A stretch of DNA of 64,000 nt from an uncultured bacterium (lineage in GTDB: Bacteria > Bacillota_I > Bacilli_A > RFN20 > CAG-826). This document shows, piece by piece, positions 42,493 through 52,232 of this stretch; positions within the stretch are counted from its first letter, which is position 1; each line of letters opens with the position of its first letter. A program made the translations under genes and the position numbers. The stretch is taken from NCBI GenBank assembly GCA_949296775.1, contig CASFQA010000001.1:434001-498000 (forward strand), read 5' to 3'. The notes beneath the pieces are model-generated. The model was not told where the DNA came from and searched no databases. It was given only the letters and a program-made list of their open reading frames with translations.

Positions 42493-43596
42493 ATGAACGT
42501 TCCTCTTGCTGATTCACTCGACCCGGACTGTAGTAGCTACATAACCGTCTACGGCATGCCCTTATGGGGCGCAATAGTTTTGATCGCGGTCCTATTGCTG
42601 GTGTCGGGTCTATTTTCCGCTTCGGAAAACTCCTTCTCCAACTGCGATAAATACCATTTCAAGGTCGAGGCCGACAAAGGCTCCTTGACCAGCAAGATCA
42701 TCGTCCGCCTCACCGAGCGGTTCGAGGATACCTTGGTCACCGTCTTAGTCGGCAACAACATCGTCCAAACCTTGATGTCCTCGATCGCCGCCGTCATCTT
42801 CCACGAAGTGTGCACGGAAGCCGGGATGCCTGAGCTCGAGGCCATCTTCTCGACCGTCCTCATGGGCTTTTTGGTCTATATCGTCAGCGATACCTGCCCC
42901 AAGATATTGTCCAAAGCCATCCCCAACAAGATGGCCATAATCTTGGCTTGGCCGGATTTCCTAGTCGGCATCGTCTTATATCCGCTCATCGTCTTGTTCC
43001 GCCTATTGCTGAAAGGCGTCCACAAGATCTTCAAGATCAGCGACGAGAACATGCTGACCAAGGAAGACTTCATCCAGCGGGCCAAGGAAGCCAAAAGCGA
43101 GGATGAGATCACCGAAGAGGAGGAAGACCTCTTCGAAGCCAACGAGCAGGCGTTGCTTTCGAAAGCCTTCGTCTTCGATTCGATCCCGGTCAGGCAGGTC
43201 CTGACGAAAAAAGAGAACATCGCCTATATCAAGGAAGGGGATCTGACCATCGCCAACGTCAACTCCTTATTGCTGAACTCGCCCTATTCGCGCTTCCCGG
43301 TCATATCCGACGACGAGCAGGAATGCATCGGGATCCTCTCAGCCAACGTCTACTTCCAGGAATATAACCTCGACGAGCACCTTTCGATCCGCTCGACCTT
43401 GCTCCCGCCGGTTTACGTCGAGGAGGATGAGACCTTAGACGACGCCTTCGATATCCTCAACGAAGAGCAGACCCATATGGCTCTGGTGAAAGGGAAAGAC
43501 GGGGCGATCGTCGGCCTCGTCACCATGGACGACCTATTAAGCGAGCTGGTCGGGAAGCTCGACGAGATCCCGGTTAAGAAGAAGGAGGCCAAATAA
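42493..43596 (+). CDS. CNNM/CorB-like protein (DUF21 plus CBS pair), short form
   Basis: A 367-residue membrane protein: DUF21 membrane domain (helices at about 22-42, 85-105, 115-135, 148-172, with the family's 'SGLFSASENSFSN'), then a CBS pair (about 230-355). It ends after the CBS domains and lacks the CorC_HlyC end. CNNM/CorB proteins take part in Mg2+ (and in some cases Co2+) export or resistance. Only ATG 42493 keeps the first helix in place; the next in-frame Met lies at the helix start. It is followed by its longer paralogue after one base. Confidence 0.85.
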   Translation: MNVPLADSLDPDCSSYITVYGMPLWGAIVLIAVLLLVSGLFSASENSFSNCDKYHFKVEADKGSLTSKIIVRLTERFEDTLVTVLVGNNIVQTLMSSIAAVIFHEVCTEAGMPELEAIFSTVLMGFLVYIVSDTCPKILSKAIPNKMAIILAWPDFLVGIVLYPLIVLFRLLLKGVHKIFKISDENMLTKEDFIQRAKEAKSEDEITEEEEDLFEANEQALLSKAFVFDSIPVRQVLTKKENIAYIKEGDLTIANVNSLLLNSPYSRFPVISDDEQECIGILSANVYFQEYNLDEHLSIRSTLLPPVYVEEDETLDDAFDILNEEQTHMALVKGKDGAIVGLVTMDDLLSELVGKLDEIPVKKKEAK

Positions 43597-43597
43597 G

Positions 43598-44893
43598 ATG
43601 ATCGCCGTCTATTTCATCATTCTTTTGGCCTTGCTCTTCCTCTCGATGTTCTTCTCCTCGGCCGACATGGCCTTCGGCTCGGTCAGCATCGCCCGATTGG
43701 AAAGCGAGAAGAAGAGCCGGAAAAACGATTTGGCCATCAAATTGTCCCGGGGCTACGACAAGACCATCTCGACCATCCTGCTTTTCAACGATACGGTCAA
43801 CGCCGCCCTCGACACCATCTCGACCCTCTTGGGGATGCTGGTGGCCGCCGAATGGTTCGGGGTCATCGATCCCGATGCCCAGGAGACCTATGGCTTAGCC
43901 TGCTCGATGATCTTCCTCGTCTTGAAGATCATCTTCGGCGAGATCATCGCGAAGTCGCTCGGCAAAGTGTATAACCGGGGTTTGGTCAGGGCTTACGCCT
44001 ATGTCATCCAAGCCTGTTATTACCTCACCTACCCCATCACTTTCCTCGTCGGCGGGTTCGGCTCCTTGCTCACCCATCCGGTCACCCAAACGGTCCAGGA
44101 CGACTCCCCAAGCGACGACGAGCTCCACGAGATGACCGATGAGCTGGAGGAGAAAGGCGAGATCGACGAGCAGGCCGCCGAATTGCTCCGGGGCACCATC
44201 GACTACGCCACCACCGAGGCCTATGAGATCATGACCCCGCGGGCTAAGGTGTACGCCATCGCCCTAGAGGATACGTTAAAGGATATATTCGCCGACAAAA
44301 AGACCTTCCGCCATTCGCGGATCCCGGTTTACGAGGATGACTTCGACACCATCTCCGGCTTCGTCAAAAGCAAAGACCTCATCCGGCTTCATCTCGAAGG
44401 GAAGCAATTGATCGAGGAAAGCGTCATCAACCCCGTCCTCTTCATCCCTCGGACCGTCGAGATCAACGACCTCTTCCAGCGGATGAAGAAGGAAAAAGCC
44501 CAGATGGCCATCGTCATGGACGAATACGGGGCGGTCGAGGGGATCATCACGATGGAGGATATCGTCGAGGAGATCGTCGGCGAGATCTGGGATGAGACCG
44601 ACAAGGCCGATGAGCCGATCGAGGAAGCGGGCGAAGGCGAGTACATCGTCGATGGCTCGGTCACCTTGCGGGAATTCTGCTCCCACTTCGACCTTGACTT
44701 CGACTCGATCGAAACCGAATACGACACCATCGGCGGCTTCATCGTCGATCTTCTCGGCGACCGCTTCGCCAAGCAAGGGGACGAGGTGGAATACGAAGGG
44801 CTTAAGCTCAAAGTCCTCCACGTCGAAGGCACCGCGGTTGATCGTCTGTTGGTCACCATCCAACCAAAGGAAAACGAAGAGAAAGAAGAATAA
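43598..44893 (+). CDS. CNNM/CorC-like transporter (DUF21, CBS pair, CorC_HlyC)
   Basis: A 431-residue protein with the full design: DUF21 (about 1-175; 'FFSSADMAFGSVSIARLES'), a CBS pair (about 205-330; 'IMTPRAKVYAI', 'VMDEYGAVEGIITMEDIVEEIVGEI') and a CorC_HlyC domain (about 345-425; 'YIVDGSVTLREF', 'YDTIGGFI'). Likely Mg2+ efflux, perhaps as a heteromer with the short paralogue in front, as both are made from one mRNA. The start is one base past the previous stop. Confidence 0.9.
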   Translation: MIAVYFIILLALLFLSMFFSSADMAFGSVSIARLESEKKSRKNDLAIKLSRGYDKTISTILLFNDTVNAALDTISTLLGMLVAAEWFGVIDPDAQETYGLACSMIFLVLKIIFGEIIAKSLGKVYNRGLVRAYAYVIQACYYLTYPITFLVGGFGSLLTHPVTQTVQDDSPSDDELHEMTDELEEKGEIDEQAAELLRGTIDYATTEAYEIMTPRAKVYAIALEDTLKDIFADKKTFRHSRIPVYEDDFDTISGFVKSKDLIRLHLEGKQLIEESVINPVLFIPRTVEINDLFQRMKKEKAQMAIVMDEYGAVEGIITMEDIVEEIVGEIWDETDKADEPIEEAGEGEYIVDGSVTLREFCSHFDLDFDSIETEYDTIGGFIVDLLGDRFAKQGDEVEYEGLKLKVLHVEGTAVDRLLVTIQPKENEEKEE

Positions 44894-44916
44894 CGGCCTC
44901 CTGGCCGTTTTTTTCT
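44892..44916 (+). terminator. Terminator of the CNNM pair
   Basis: Stem AACGGCC/GGCCGTT with loop TCCT, followed by TTTTTT. A second, weaker hairpin AGCCC/GGGCT plus TTTTCG stands at about 44985-45007. Confidence 0.9.
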
Positions 44917-45061
44917 ATATGCCTTGCTTTGCTTAGGCACGCTAACCGAGGCTTGATTCAATTATTCATTCCTTTCGAGCCTCAAGCCCAATGCTTGGGG
45001 CTTTTCGTTAAGGCTTTGCAGGCTTAAAGACTTCGGAGAGCTTGAATACTGCGCAAATCTC

Positions 45062-46360
45062 TTATTTAGACAAATAATCCAAGAAAAAGGATTTAGCCCC
45101 AATAATGCGGAATCCCTCTTTGGAACGGCGCTCGCCCTCATCGTTACGGGTAACGATTATTTTCTCGGCTTGATCATGCAATAGCCCAAAGGGGCGGAAT
45201 TCCCTTTCTCGAGTGGAAGAGGCTTCAAGGTTATCGCACACCTGGATTTCCAATTGGGAGTCTCCTTTGGTGGCGTAGAAATCGACTTCGCCAATTTCCC
45301 GAGTGGTCTTGTCATTGTCGTCTTTGCCATAAATATCGAAGACCCCGCAGTTAACGGTATAGCCATGATTGCGAAGTTCAATATAGACGGCGTTCTCTAG
45401 CAAGGGCCCGTAGTCGTCGAAAGCGAAATTCAGCCTCGCGTTCCTTAAACCCAAATCGGTGAAATATATCCGTTTCGCCCCACCGATTTCTCGGCGGCCT
45501 TTTAAATCGAAACGCCGAACCTCATCGACCAAAAAAGCGTCGATAAAATAATTGAGGTAAGACAAAAGGGTGGTCGAATTGACTTTTTCCTTAAGTCGGC
45601 TCTCCATGGTCTTCCCAATTTTACCCAAGCTCAGATTGAAACCAACTGATGTGGCCAAAATATCAGCGAGATAATTCAATAATGCCGGCCGCCGAATCCG
45701 ATAACGCTCGATGATGTCGTTGAAATAAGTCGTATCGAAAAGGTCTTTTAAGTATTCTCGCCGGTCACCCTTCGACAAAAAGCATTCCGGCATACCGCCA
45801 TAACGAAGATATTCATCAATAGTAAAAGAAGGATCGGCTTTAACCATCTCACCATAAGAAAGGGGATAAAGATGAATCGAAGCCTGCTTCCCACGCAAAG
45901 AGGATTCAATGTCGGAAGACAGCATTTTCGAGTTCGATCCGGTGCAATAGAAATCAACATTCTTGCGTACCGCCATATCCAAAACCACATCGGAAAAGGA
46001 AATGGTTTCCCGGTCGCTGTCTCTCGCTTTGACATGCTTGCCTCCAGTCAAGGCCGGATTTACCAGCGAGAAAACTTTCTGAATCTCGTCGACAAATACA
46101 TATGAATGAGCTTTGCCGACGACTTGGCGGTGAAGATAATCGCTGAATAACAAAGGATCGCGATAAGCAGCGAATTCGGTAAGGTTGAAATCCACCTCAA
46201 CGATATCTGAACGATCAACGCCCTGGGCAATCAAATAAGGTTTATAAATATCTCGAAGCAAAGTCGACTTGCCAACCCGGCGGATTCCGGTGACGACCTT
46301 CGCCCGGCCGTTATCCCGGTTTTCGATTAACTTATTAAGATAGAAATCCCGTGCAATCAT
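45062..46360 (-). CDS. AAA ATPase, DUF4143 family
   Basis: A 432-residue P-loop ATPase: Walker A GIRRVGKST (25-33), Walker B 'YVFVDEIQ', sensor-like 'FYCTGSNS' and the 'GGMPE' motif typical of ATPases with a C-terminal DUF4143 domain. The C-terminal part ('GEVDFYA..GDSQLEIQV') has the Asp/Glu/Gln pattern of a PD-(D/E)XK-like fold. The cellular role of this family is unknown; genes are often single and mobile. Start at 46360 with AAGGA upstream and TATAAT at 46392-46387. Three evenly spaced repeats lie before the promoter. Confidence 0.88.
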   Translation of the reverse strand: MIARDFYLNKLIENRDNGRAKVVTGIRRVGKSTLLRDIYKPYLIAQGVDRSDIVEVDFNLTEFAAYRDPLLFSDYLHRQVVGKAHSYVFVDEIQKVFSLVNPALTGGKHVKARDSDRETISFSDVVLDMAVRKNVDFYCTGSNSKMLSSDIESSLRGKQASIHLYPLSYGEMVKADPSFTIDEYLRYGGMPECFLSKGDRREYLKDLFDTTYFNDIIERYRIRRPALLNYLADILATSVGFNLSLGKIGKTMESRLKEKVNSTTLLSYLNYFIDAFLVDEVRRFDLKGRREIGGAKRIYFTDLGLRNARLNFAFDDYGPLLENAVYIELRNHGYTVNCGVFDIYGKDDNDKTTREIGEVDFYATKGDSQLEIQVCDNLEASSTREREFRPFGLLHDQAEKIIVTRNDEGERRSKEGFRIIGAKSFFLDYLSK

Positions 46361-46434
46361 AGGCTTGGTTCTTTTCCTTCGGCCTTATTATACCCTTTTA
46401 CAATTGAAGTATCTACAAATCTATTGGATAAAAC

Positions 46435-46462
46435 TGTGTGGACACACACTTTCATATAATAG
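46435..46462. repeat. 28-bp repeat, copy 1, upstream of DUF4143 gene
   Basis: It begins with the palindrome TGTGTGGACACACA and ends CTTTCATATAATAG. It is identical to the copy at 46509. A degenerate copy (TGGACACTTTC) lies between at 46476-46486. The GGACAC cores stand at 46440, 46477 and 46514, exactly 37 bases apart. Confidence 0.85.
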
Positions 46463-46508
46463 CCAAAAGACGAAATGGACACTTTCGGAAAATCCTATTA
46501 AACAAAAA

Positions 46509-46536
46509 TGTGTGGACACACACTTTCATATAATAG
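46509..46536. repeat. 28-bp repeat, copy 3, upstream of DUF4143 gene
   Basis: Exact copy of the repeat at 46435. It is the most distant of the three from the ATPase gene and lies about 70 bases from the groEL terminator. Confidence 0.85.
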
Positions 46537-46601
46537 AATTGCACATCGTCTAAAAGAAAACATACAATTATAGAACGCCAAATAATACCCGTTAGGGTAA
46601 C

Positions 46602-46632
46602 AAAAAACCGTCTAGCACTGAGCTAGACGGTT
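46602..46632 (-). terminator. Terminator of groES-groEL
   Basis: On the minus strand AACCGTCTAGC pairs with GCTAGACGGTT across a five-base loop, followed by TTTTG. Confidence 0.92.
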
Positions 46633-46649
46633 GGGTGATAAATAGAGGA

Positions 46650-48272
<1,623 letters not shown>

Positions 48273-48286
48273 TTATTCCTTCTTTC

Positions 48287-48565
48287 TTATTCGATGGTGG
48301 CGAGGACGTCCTCGTCCTTGAGTAGGATGTATTTCTTCCCTTCCTCTTCGACGTCGGTGCCGGAGTATTCGCGGTAGACGACTTTGTCCCCGGCTTTGAC
48401 CGAGATGGGGAGGATATTGCCCTTCTCATCCTTCTTTCCTGGGCCGATGGCGACGACGGTCGCGACGTTGCCGGATTTCTTCTCGGTGGTCAAGACGATG
48501 GACCCGACTTTCTTCTCGCTCGGGGTCTTCTCGAGCAGGAGATAATCATTCAATGGTTTAATCAT
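48287..48565 (-). CDS. groES: Co-chaperonin GroES
   Basis: A 92-residue lid of the chaperonin: 'IKPLNDYLLLEKTPSEKKVGSIVL' includes the mobile loop, and the middle shows 'VAIGPGKKDEKGN' and 'VKAGDKVVYREYSGTDV'. Start at ATG 48565, where the family begins; a longer reading from 48625 would run through the promoter and CIRCE. AAGGAG lies about 12 bases before it. Confidence 0.97.
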   Translation of the reverse strand: MIKPLNDYLLLEKTPSEKKVGSIVLTTEKKSGNVATVVAIGPGKKDEKGNILPISVKAGDKVVYREYSGTDVEEEGKKYILLKDEDVLATIE

Positions 48566-48597
48566 TTTTTCTGCATGCTCCTTTGTGGTGCAAGTAA

Positions 48598-48625
48598 ATG
48601 ATAATGAGGTTTTTGGCACTGTCAA
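48598..48625 (-). promoter_or_regulatory. Promoter of groES-groEL
   Basis: TTGACA (48625-48620), 16-base spacer, TATCAT (48603-48598) on the minus strand. The -35 box lies inside the CIRCE element. Confidence 0.85.
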
Positions 48626-48639
48626 GGGGAGAGTGCTAA
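48613..48639. promoter_or_regulatory. CIRCE operator (HrcA binding site)
   Basis: Half sites TTGGCACTG and GAGTGCTAA with a nine-base spacer; the right half is a perfect match to the consensus, the left has two changes. HrcA repressor bound here would block the -35 box. Confidence 0.93.
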
Positions 48640-48710
48640 ATATTTTGGCCCTTTCTTGGCCTTCCCCTATCCTTGAGGCGATTTAACGCCGGAAAAGGCG
48701 GTTCGGATAC

Positions 48711-48744
48711 AAAAAAGCCATCTCGATCCGGCGATCGAAACGGC
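48711..48744 (-). terminator. Terminator of the LacI-family gene
   Basis: On the minus strand GCCGTTTCGATC pairs (10 of 12) with GATCGAGATGGC, followed by TTTTTTG. Confidence 0.8.
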
Positions 48745-48750
48745 CCTTGG

Positions 48751-49752
48751 CTAAGCGATGGTCGAAGCTCCTTTGACGAAGTTGGCCTCGAAGCGGTAGG
48801 TCTTGTCGACTAGGTTCTGGTTCAATAGGTCGGTCAGCATGTACATCGCCCTTTTCCCCACTTCCGCCATATCGATGTGGAAGGCGGAGAGGGTCGGGCG
48901 GACGATGCTCGCGTATTTGGTCCCGACGATCGAGACGACCTCGATATCCTCCGGGACCCGGAGCCCCGAGTCGGTGGCGGCGTTCATGATCGCGGCGGCG
49001 ATGCTGTCCCGATAGCAAAGGAAATAACCGGTCTTGTTGGTTTTGAAGTATTGGACGAAGTCGGCGTAGGTCCTGGAATAGGAATCGTCGCAGTTGACGA
49101 TCTTATACGACGCCCCGAGCTTTTGGTGCATCTTGATGAAAGAACGCTCGCACCGGTCCAATAGGCGGCCGCCGTTATGGACGTGGAGGAAGGTCATCTC
49201 CTTATGGGAGGGATTGTCGCAATAGGAGGAGACGAGGCGGGAGACGTTGGAGTCGTAGTCCAATAAGACGTCGCCGATCTTCTCCCCGCTGACTTTGGCG
49301 TCGATGACGACGGTCGGGACGTTATAGGAGGAGATGCGCGAGACGTCGTCTTGCCCAAGCTGGTCGTCGAAGATGATGGCCCCGTCGACGTGGGCGGTGA
49401 TGACCTTGTCGATCATCGATAAGGCCTCTTCCCGGGAATGGGAGGTCGAGAAGAGGGTCAAGACGAACCCCTTCTCCCTTCCGATCGAGGCGATGCCGTT
49501 GAGGAAGTTGGAGATATAGACGTAGTTGGCGCTGGGGATGATGACCCCGATATTGGTGGTCCTATTGGTGGCCAAGGCTTGGGCCAAAGCCGAGGGCTTA
49601 TACCCTAACGCGGCGATGGTCTCCTCGACTTTCTGCTTCGTCGCCTCGGTGACCGAACCGGATTTATTGATGACGCGGGAGACGGTCGCTAAGGAAACCC
49701 CCGCCGCTTGGGCCACTTGGTAAATAGTGACCCGGTCTTTCAGATTTTTCAT
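48751..49752 (-). CDS. LacI/GalR-family transcriptional regulator
   Basis: A 333-residue regulator: N-terminal helix-turn-helix 'TIYQVAQAAGVSLATVSRVINKSG' (about 9-32) with the hinge 'LGYKPSALAQALAT', then a periplasmic-binding-type sensor domain. The overall form is close to CcpA or sugar-specific LacI regulators. GGGGG lies nine bases before the start. The upstream A+T-rich stretch contains TAGAAT and TGTAAA runs that may serve as its promoter. It stands alone, with no sugar operon next to it; targets unknown, glg or amylase genes being possible. Confidence 0.9.
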   Translation of the reverse strand: MKNLKDRVTIYQVAQAAGVSLATVSRVINKSGSVTEATKQKVEETIAALGYKPSALAQALATNRTTNIGVIIPSANYVYISNFLNGIASIGREKGFVLTLFSTSHSREEALSMIDKVITAHVDGAIIFDDQLGQDDVSRISSYNVPTVVIDAKVSGEKIGDVLLDYDSNVSRLVSSYCDNPSHKEMTFLHVHNGGRLLDRCERSFIKMHQKLGASYKIVNCDDSYSRTYADFVQYFKTNKTGYFLCYRDSIAAAIMNAATDSGLRVPEDIEVVSIVGTKYASIVRPTLSAFHIDMAEVGKRAMYMLTDLLNQNLVDKTYRFEANFVKGASTIA

Positions 49753-49928
49753 TGAGTTACCCCCTTAAGCAAGAATATTCTACATAACCGAATGAAAATG
49801 TAAATGTAAATTCTTTCTTAATTTTTCATTCCGTTTTCATGGACGTTTTGCCTAAGATTGTAAAAAATCCGGGTTTTTATCCCCGGAAATAGTTCGACAG
49901 CCGAATTAATTGATTTGCCGAAAATCGC

Positions 49929-51032
49929 TTACAAAGGCAGCAGTTCCACCCGTTGCAGCCGGCTCGAGGCGATGTTGTGGCGCCCTTCCTTGGCCTCGGG
50001 GCGGCCGTCGAGCTCGACTAAGTCACCGGTGAAGCCGCAGGTCGAGTTGTTGACGAGGTAAGTGCCGATCCCGTACATATCGACCGGGACCCCCAGCTTG
50101 ACCCACTCGGCGATCTTCTCCGGGGTGAAGCCGCTGGAGACGACGATCTCGACATAGTCGAAGCCGTGGTCGTCGAGGGTTTTCCGCAAGGCGAAGATCA
50201 GTTCCTTGCAAACCCCATGCGGATCGAAGCCGCTGGTGTCTTTGTCGTCGAAATAATGGTCGATGAGCGATTTCGAGGTATCGACCCGGATGGCCTTAAG
50301 CTTACGCCCGAGGTGCTTAGCCAAGGCGATGGCGTCGACGGTGACGTTGTTATGGTAATCGATCAAGCAGGTGACCGGGGCGTCGGGATAGGCTTTCAAA
50401 TACAGATCGGCGGCGGCCAAGACGTCGCCCCCGCATACCTCGATAAGGGCATGGGGCATGGTCCCCATCCCCTTGACCCCGACCCAGGCCCCCTGGGCAT
50501 CGGTCGAGAAAGCCTTGATCCCCCCGACGTAGGTGGCGTAGCCATCGCCCGGCTGGGTTAGGTAGTCGTCTTGCCGGTCGGCCATCGAGAAGGTCCGGGC
50601 CCCATTCAAAGCCCGGACGGCCCGCATGGTGTTGGTCGCGACCGAGCTCCGCCGGGCCAAGATCCCGTCGAGCAGCGATTCGAGGAAACCGAAGTCCTCA
50701 TACCGCCCGGTGACCTTAAGCACCGGCTCATTGGCGGCGACGACGTCGCCGTCATTCAAGGCCTCGACGATGAGCTCCTCCGGATGGATGGCGAATTGCT
50801 GCAAGACGGCGATCGATTCGTCAAGCCCGCAGACCATCGCCTCCTCGGTCCGTTGGAACCATTGCTCGGTGACGATGTGGCCGGGGGCGAATTTGGCGAC
50901 GATTTCCCGGGATTTGAGGAAATAGTTGGCCGAGTAATACCCTTCCCCGATCCGCGGGTCGAGCTTGAAGGTCTTATTGGTCAGCCGGCTTATCTTCCCC
51001 GCTTCCTTCAGTTTGATTTCCAATTGCTCCAT
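49929..51032 (-). CDS. pncB: Nicotinate phosphoribosyltransferase
   Basis: A 367-residue enzyme that joins nicotinate and PRPP for NAD salvage. The family signs are 'NYFLKSREIV', 'RTFSMADRQ' and 'KAFSTDAQGAWVGVKGMGTMPHALI' (around 170-195), then 'CLIDYHNNVTVDAI', and 'VSSGFTPEKI..W...GVPVDMYGIGTYL' near the end. It is shorter than the E. coli enzyme and like the compact type of Bacillota and archaea. Last gene of the coaX operon, four bases after the previous stop. Confidence 0.93.
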   Translation of the reverse strand: MEQLEIKLKEAGKISRLTNKTFKLDPRIGEGYYSANYFLKSREIVAKFAPGHIVTEQWFQRTEEAMVCGLDESIAVLQQFAIHPEELIVEALNDGDVVAANEPVLKVTGRYEDFGFLESLLDGILARRSSVATNTMRAVRALNGARTFSMADRQDDYLTQPGDGYATYVGGIKAFSTDAQGAWVGVKGMGTMPHALIEVCGGDVLAAADLYLKAYPDAPVTCLIDYHNNVTVDAIALAKHLGRKLKAIRVDTSKSLIDHYFDDKDTSGFDPHGVCKELIFALRKTLDDHGFDYVEIVVSSGFTPEKIAEWVKLGVPVDMYGIGTYLVNNSTCGFTGDLVELDGRPEAKEGRHNIASSRLQRVELLPL

Positions 51033-51036
51033 TCCC

Positions 51037-51615
51037 TTACGCGAGGAAATAATCCTCGCCCTCCTTTTTGCTTTTCTCGATATAGGCGGCTTTGCTCTCT
51101 TCCCCGCTTCCTAGATCGAAGGGGGAGCAGACCTCGCCGTCGATGGCGATGTTTTTCTCGACTCGAGGGGTGAAGACCGTCCCATCAAGCCGGTAGCCGC
51201 CCCTTTTCAAGACGATCCGGTCGCCCCGCTGGCAATTTTGGTAACGGGTGACGGTGGTCAGCTTCTTCGCCCCGTCGTTGAGATAGAGTATCCGGGCCGA
51301 TTCGTAAAGCGGATGCTCTTCGCTATGCTCGATCAAGCAGACGATGTATTCCGAGCCGGTCGGCCCTTCCTCGATCGGGTAGCCGGCTTCCGAAGCCAAT
51401 TTGGCCAACCGCTCATACCCATCGAGCCTAGGGTTATATCCCTCCTTCGCCTTTATCGAGTAAGAAGCGGGATGGAAAAGGTTGTAGCCGATGGGCTTGC
51501 CTTCTCGCAGCAATACGACGAGATCGCCTTTCTTCACCGTCTGCTCCGGCTTAGGGGAGCGGGAATCGGTAAGGAAGAGGCAATCGAGGGAAGAGGAATA
51601 GAAACAGGCGATCAT
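51037..51615 (-). CDS. YtpR-like protein (DUF4479 N-domain, diverged tRNA-binding domain)
   Basis: A 192-residue protein. The first 60 residues ('TVKKGDLVVLLREGKPIGYNLFHPASY') match DUF4479, the N-domain of B. subtilis YtpR. The second part ('EYIVCLIEHSEEHPLYESARILYLNDG', 'LTTVTRYQN', 'DGTVFTPRVEKN') runs like the EMAPII/OB tRNA-binding fold but is diverged. Role unknown, perhaps tRNA or synthetase related, which fits its place next to trmB (four-base overlap). ytpR and trmB are also near each other in B. subtilis. Confidence 0.7.
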   Translation of the reverse strand: MIACFYSSSLDCLFLTDSRSPKPEQTVKKGDLVVLLREGKPIGYNLFHPASYSIKAKEGYNPRLDGYERLAKLASEAGYPIEEGPTGSEYIVCLIEHSEEHPLYESARILYLNDGAKKLTTVTRYQNCQRGDRIVLKRGGYRLDGTVFTPRVEKNIAIDGEVCSPFDLGSGEESKAAYIEKSKKEGEDYFLA

Positions 51616-52232
51616 AGGTTTGGCTCTCCTTTGGCTAATGCCAGGTAATGGATGGGGATCCCGTAGAGGCGGAACTGCTTTTCATATTCGGTCAAGGCGT
51701 CGTCTTCTCCTACCTCATAGTCATCGTCGCGCTTTATTACCTTTAATTTCGCGAGCGCGGCTTGCTCTAGGGAATACGCGAATAGATCGGCGTTGTCGGT
51801 CTTGAACCGGATCTCGCCGCCCTCATCGAGGAGCGCGGCCATCGATAGCAACCTCTCGGCGGTGGTGAGCCGCCTTTTATGGTGGCGGAGCTTGGGCCAA
51901 GGATCGGGGAAATTGATGTAGATCGCTCGGAAGCGATGCCCCGATTCAAGCAGCTTCGGGAGGAGGTCATCGAAATCAAGGGGGAGGAAGCTTATCGCGC
52001 TTATGCCGGCATTAAGCGCCTTCCGCCCCGCCACCGCGCAGACCGAATGGTCTTTCTCGATCGCGAGGTAGGAGCCCGGCTGCTTGGGCGCCAATTGAAG
52101 GAGGAAGTCGCCCTTCCCGCAGCCGATCTCGAGGTAGGAAGGGGAGCCGAGCTTAAGCGTTTCGACGGACGGGAACAGCTCGGGGTGGGCGAGGATGAAG
52201 GGGTCGGCCCACTTCTTCTTCCGGCTTCTCAC
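51612..52232 (-). CDS. trmB: tRNA (guanine-N7-)-methyltransferase
   Basis: A 206-residue SAM-dependent enzyme that makes m7G46 in tRNA. SAM motif 'LEIGCGKGDF' (about 34-43), 'YINFPDPWPKLRHHKRRL' with the catalytic Asp, 'FKTDN' and the C-terminal 'TEYEKQFRLYGIPIHYL' are all present. It overlaps pepV and the ytpR-like gene by four bases each. Confidence 0.97.
   Translation of the reverse strand: MRSRKKKWADPFILAHPELFPSVETLKLGSPSYLEIGCGKGDFLLQLAPKQPGSYLAIEKDHSVCAVAGRKALNAGISAISFLPLDFDDLLPKLLESGHRFRAIYINFPDPWPKLRHHKRRLTTAERLLSMAALLDEGGEIRFKTDNADLFAYSLEQAALAKLKVIKRDDDYEVGEDDALTEYEKQFRLYGIPIHYLALAKGEPNL

Noticed and set aside
46435-46536. Two identical 28-bp repeats with a 46-base spacer as a mini CRISPR
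   Set aside because: Only two full copies, a decayed third copy inside the spacer at half spacing, no cas genes, and position before a DUF4143 promoter. Operator-like repeats explain it better.
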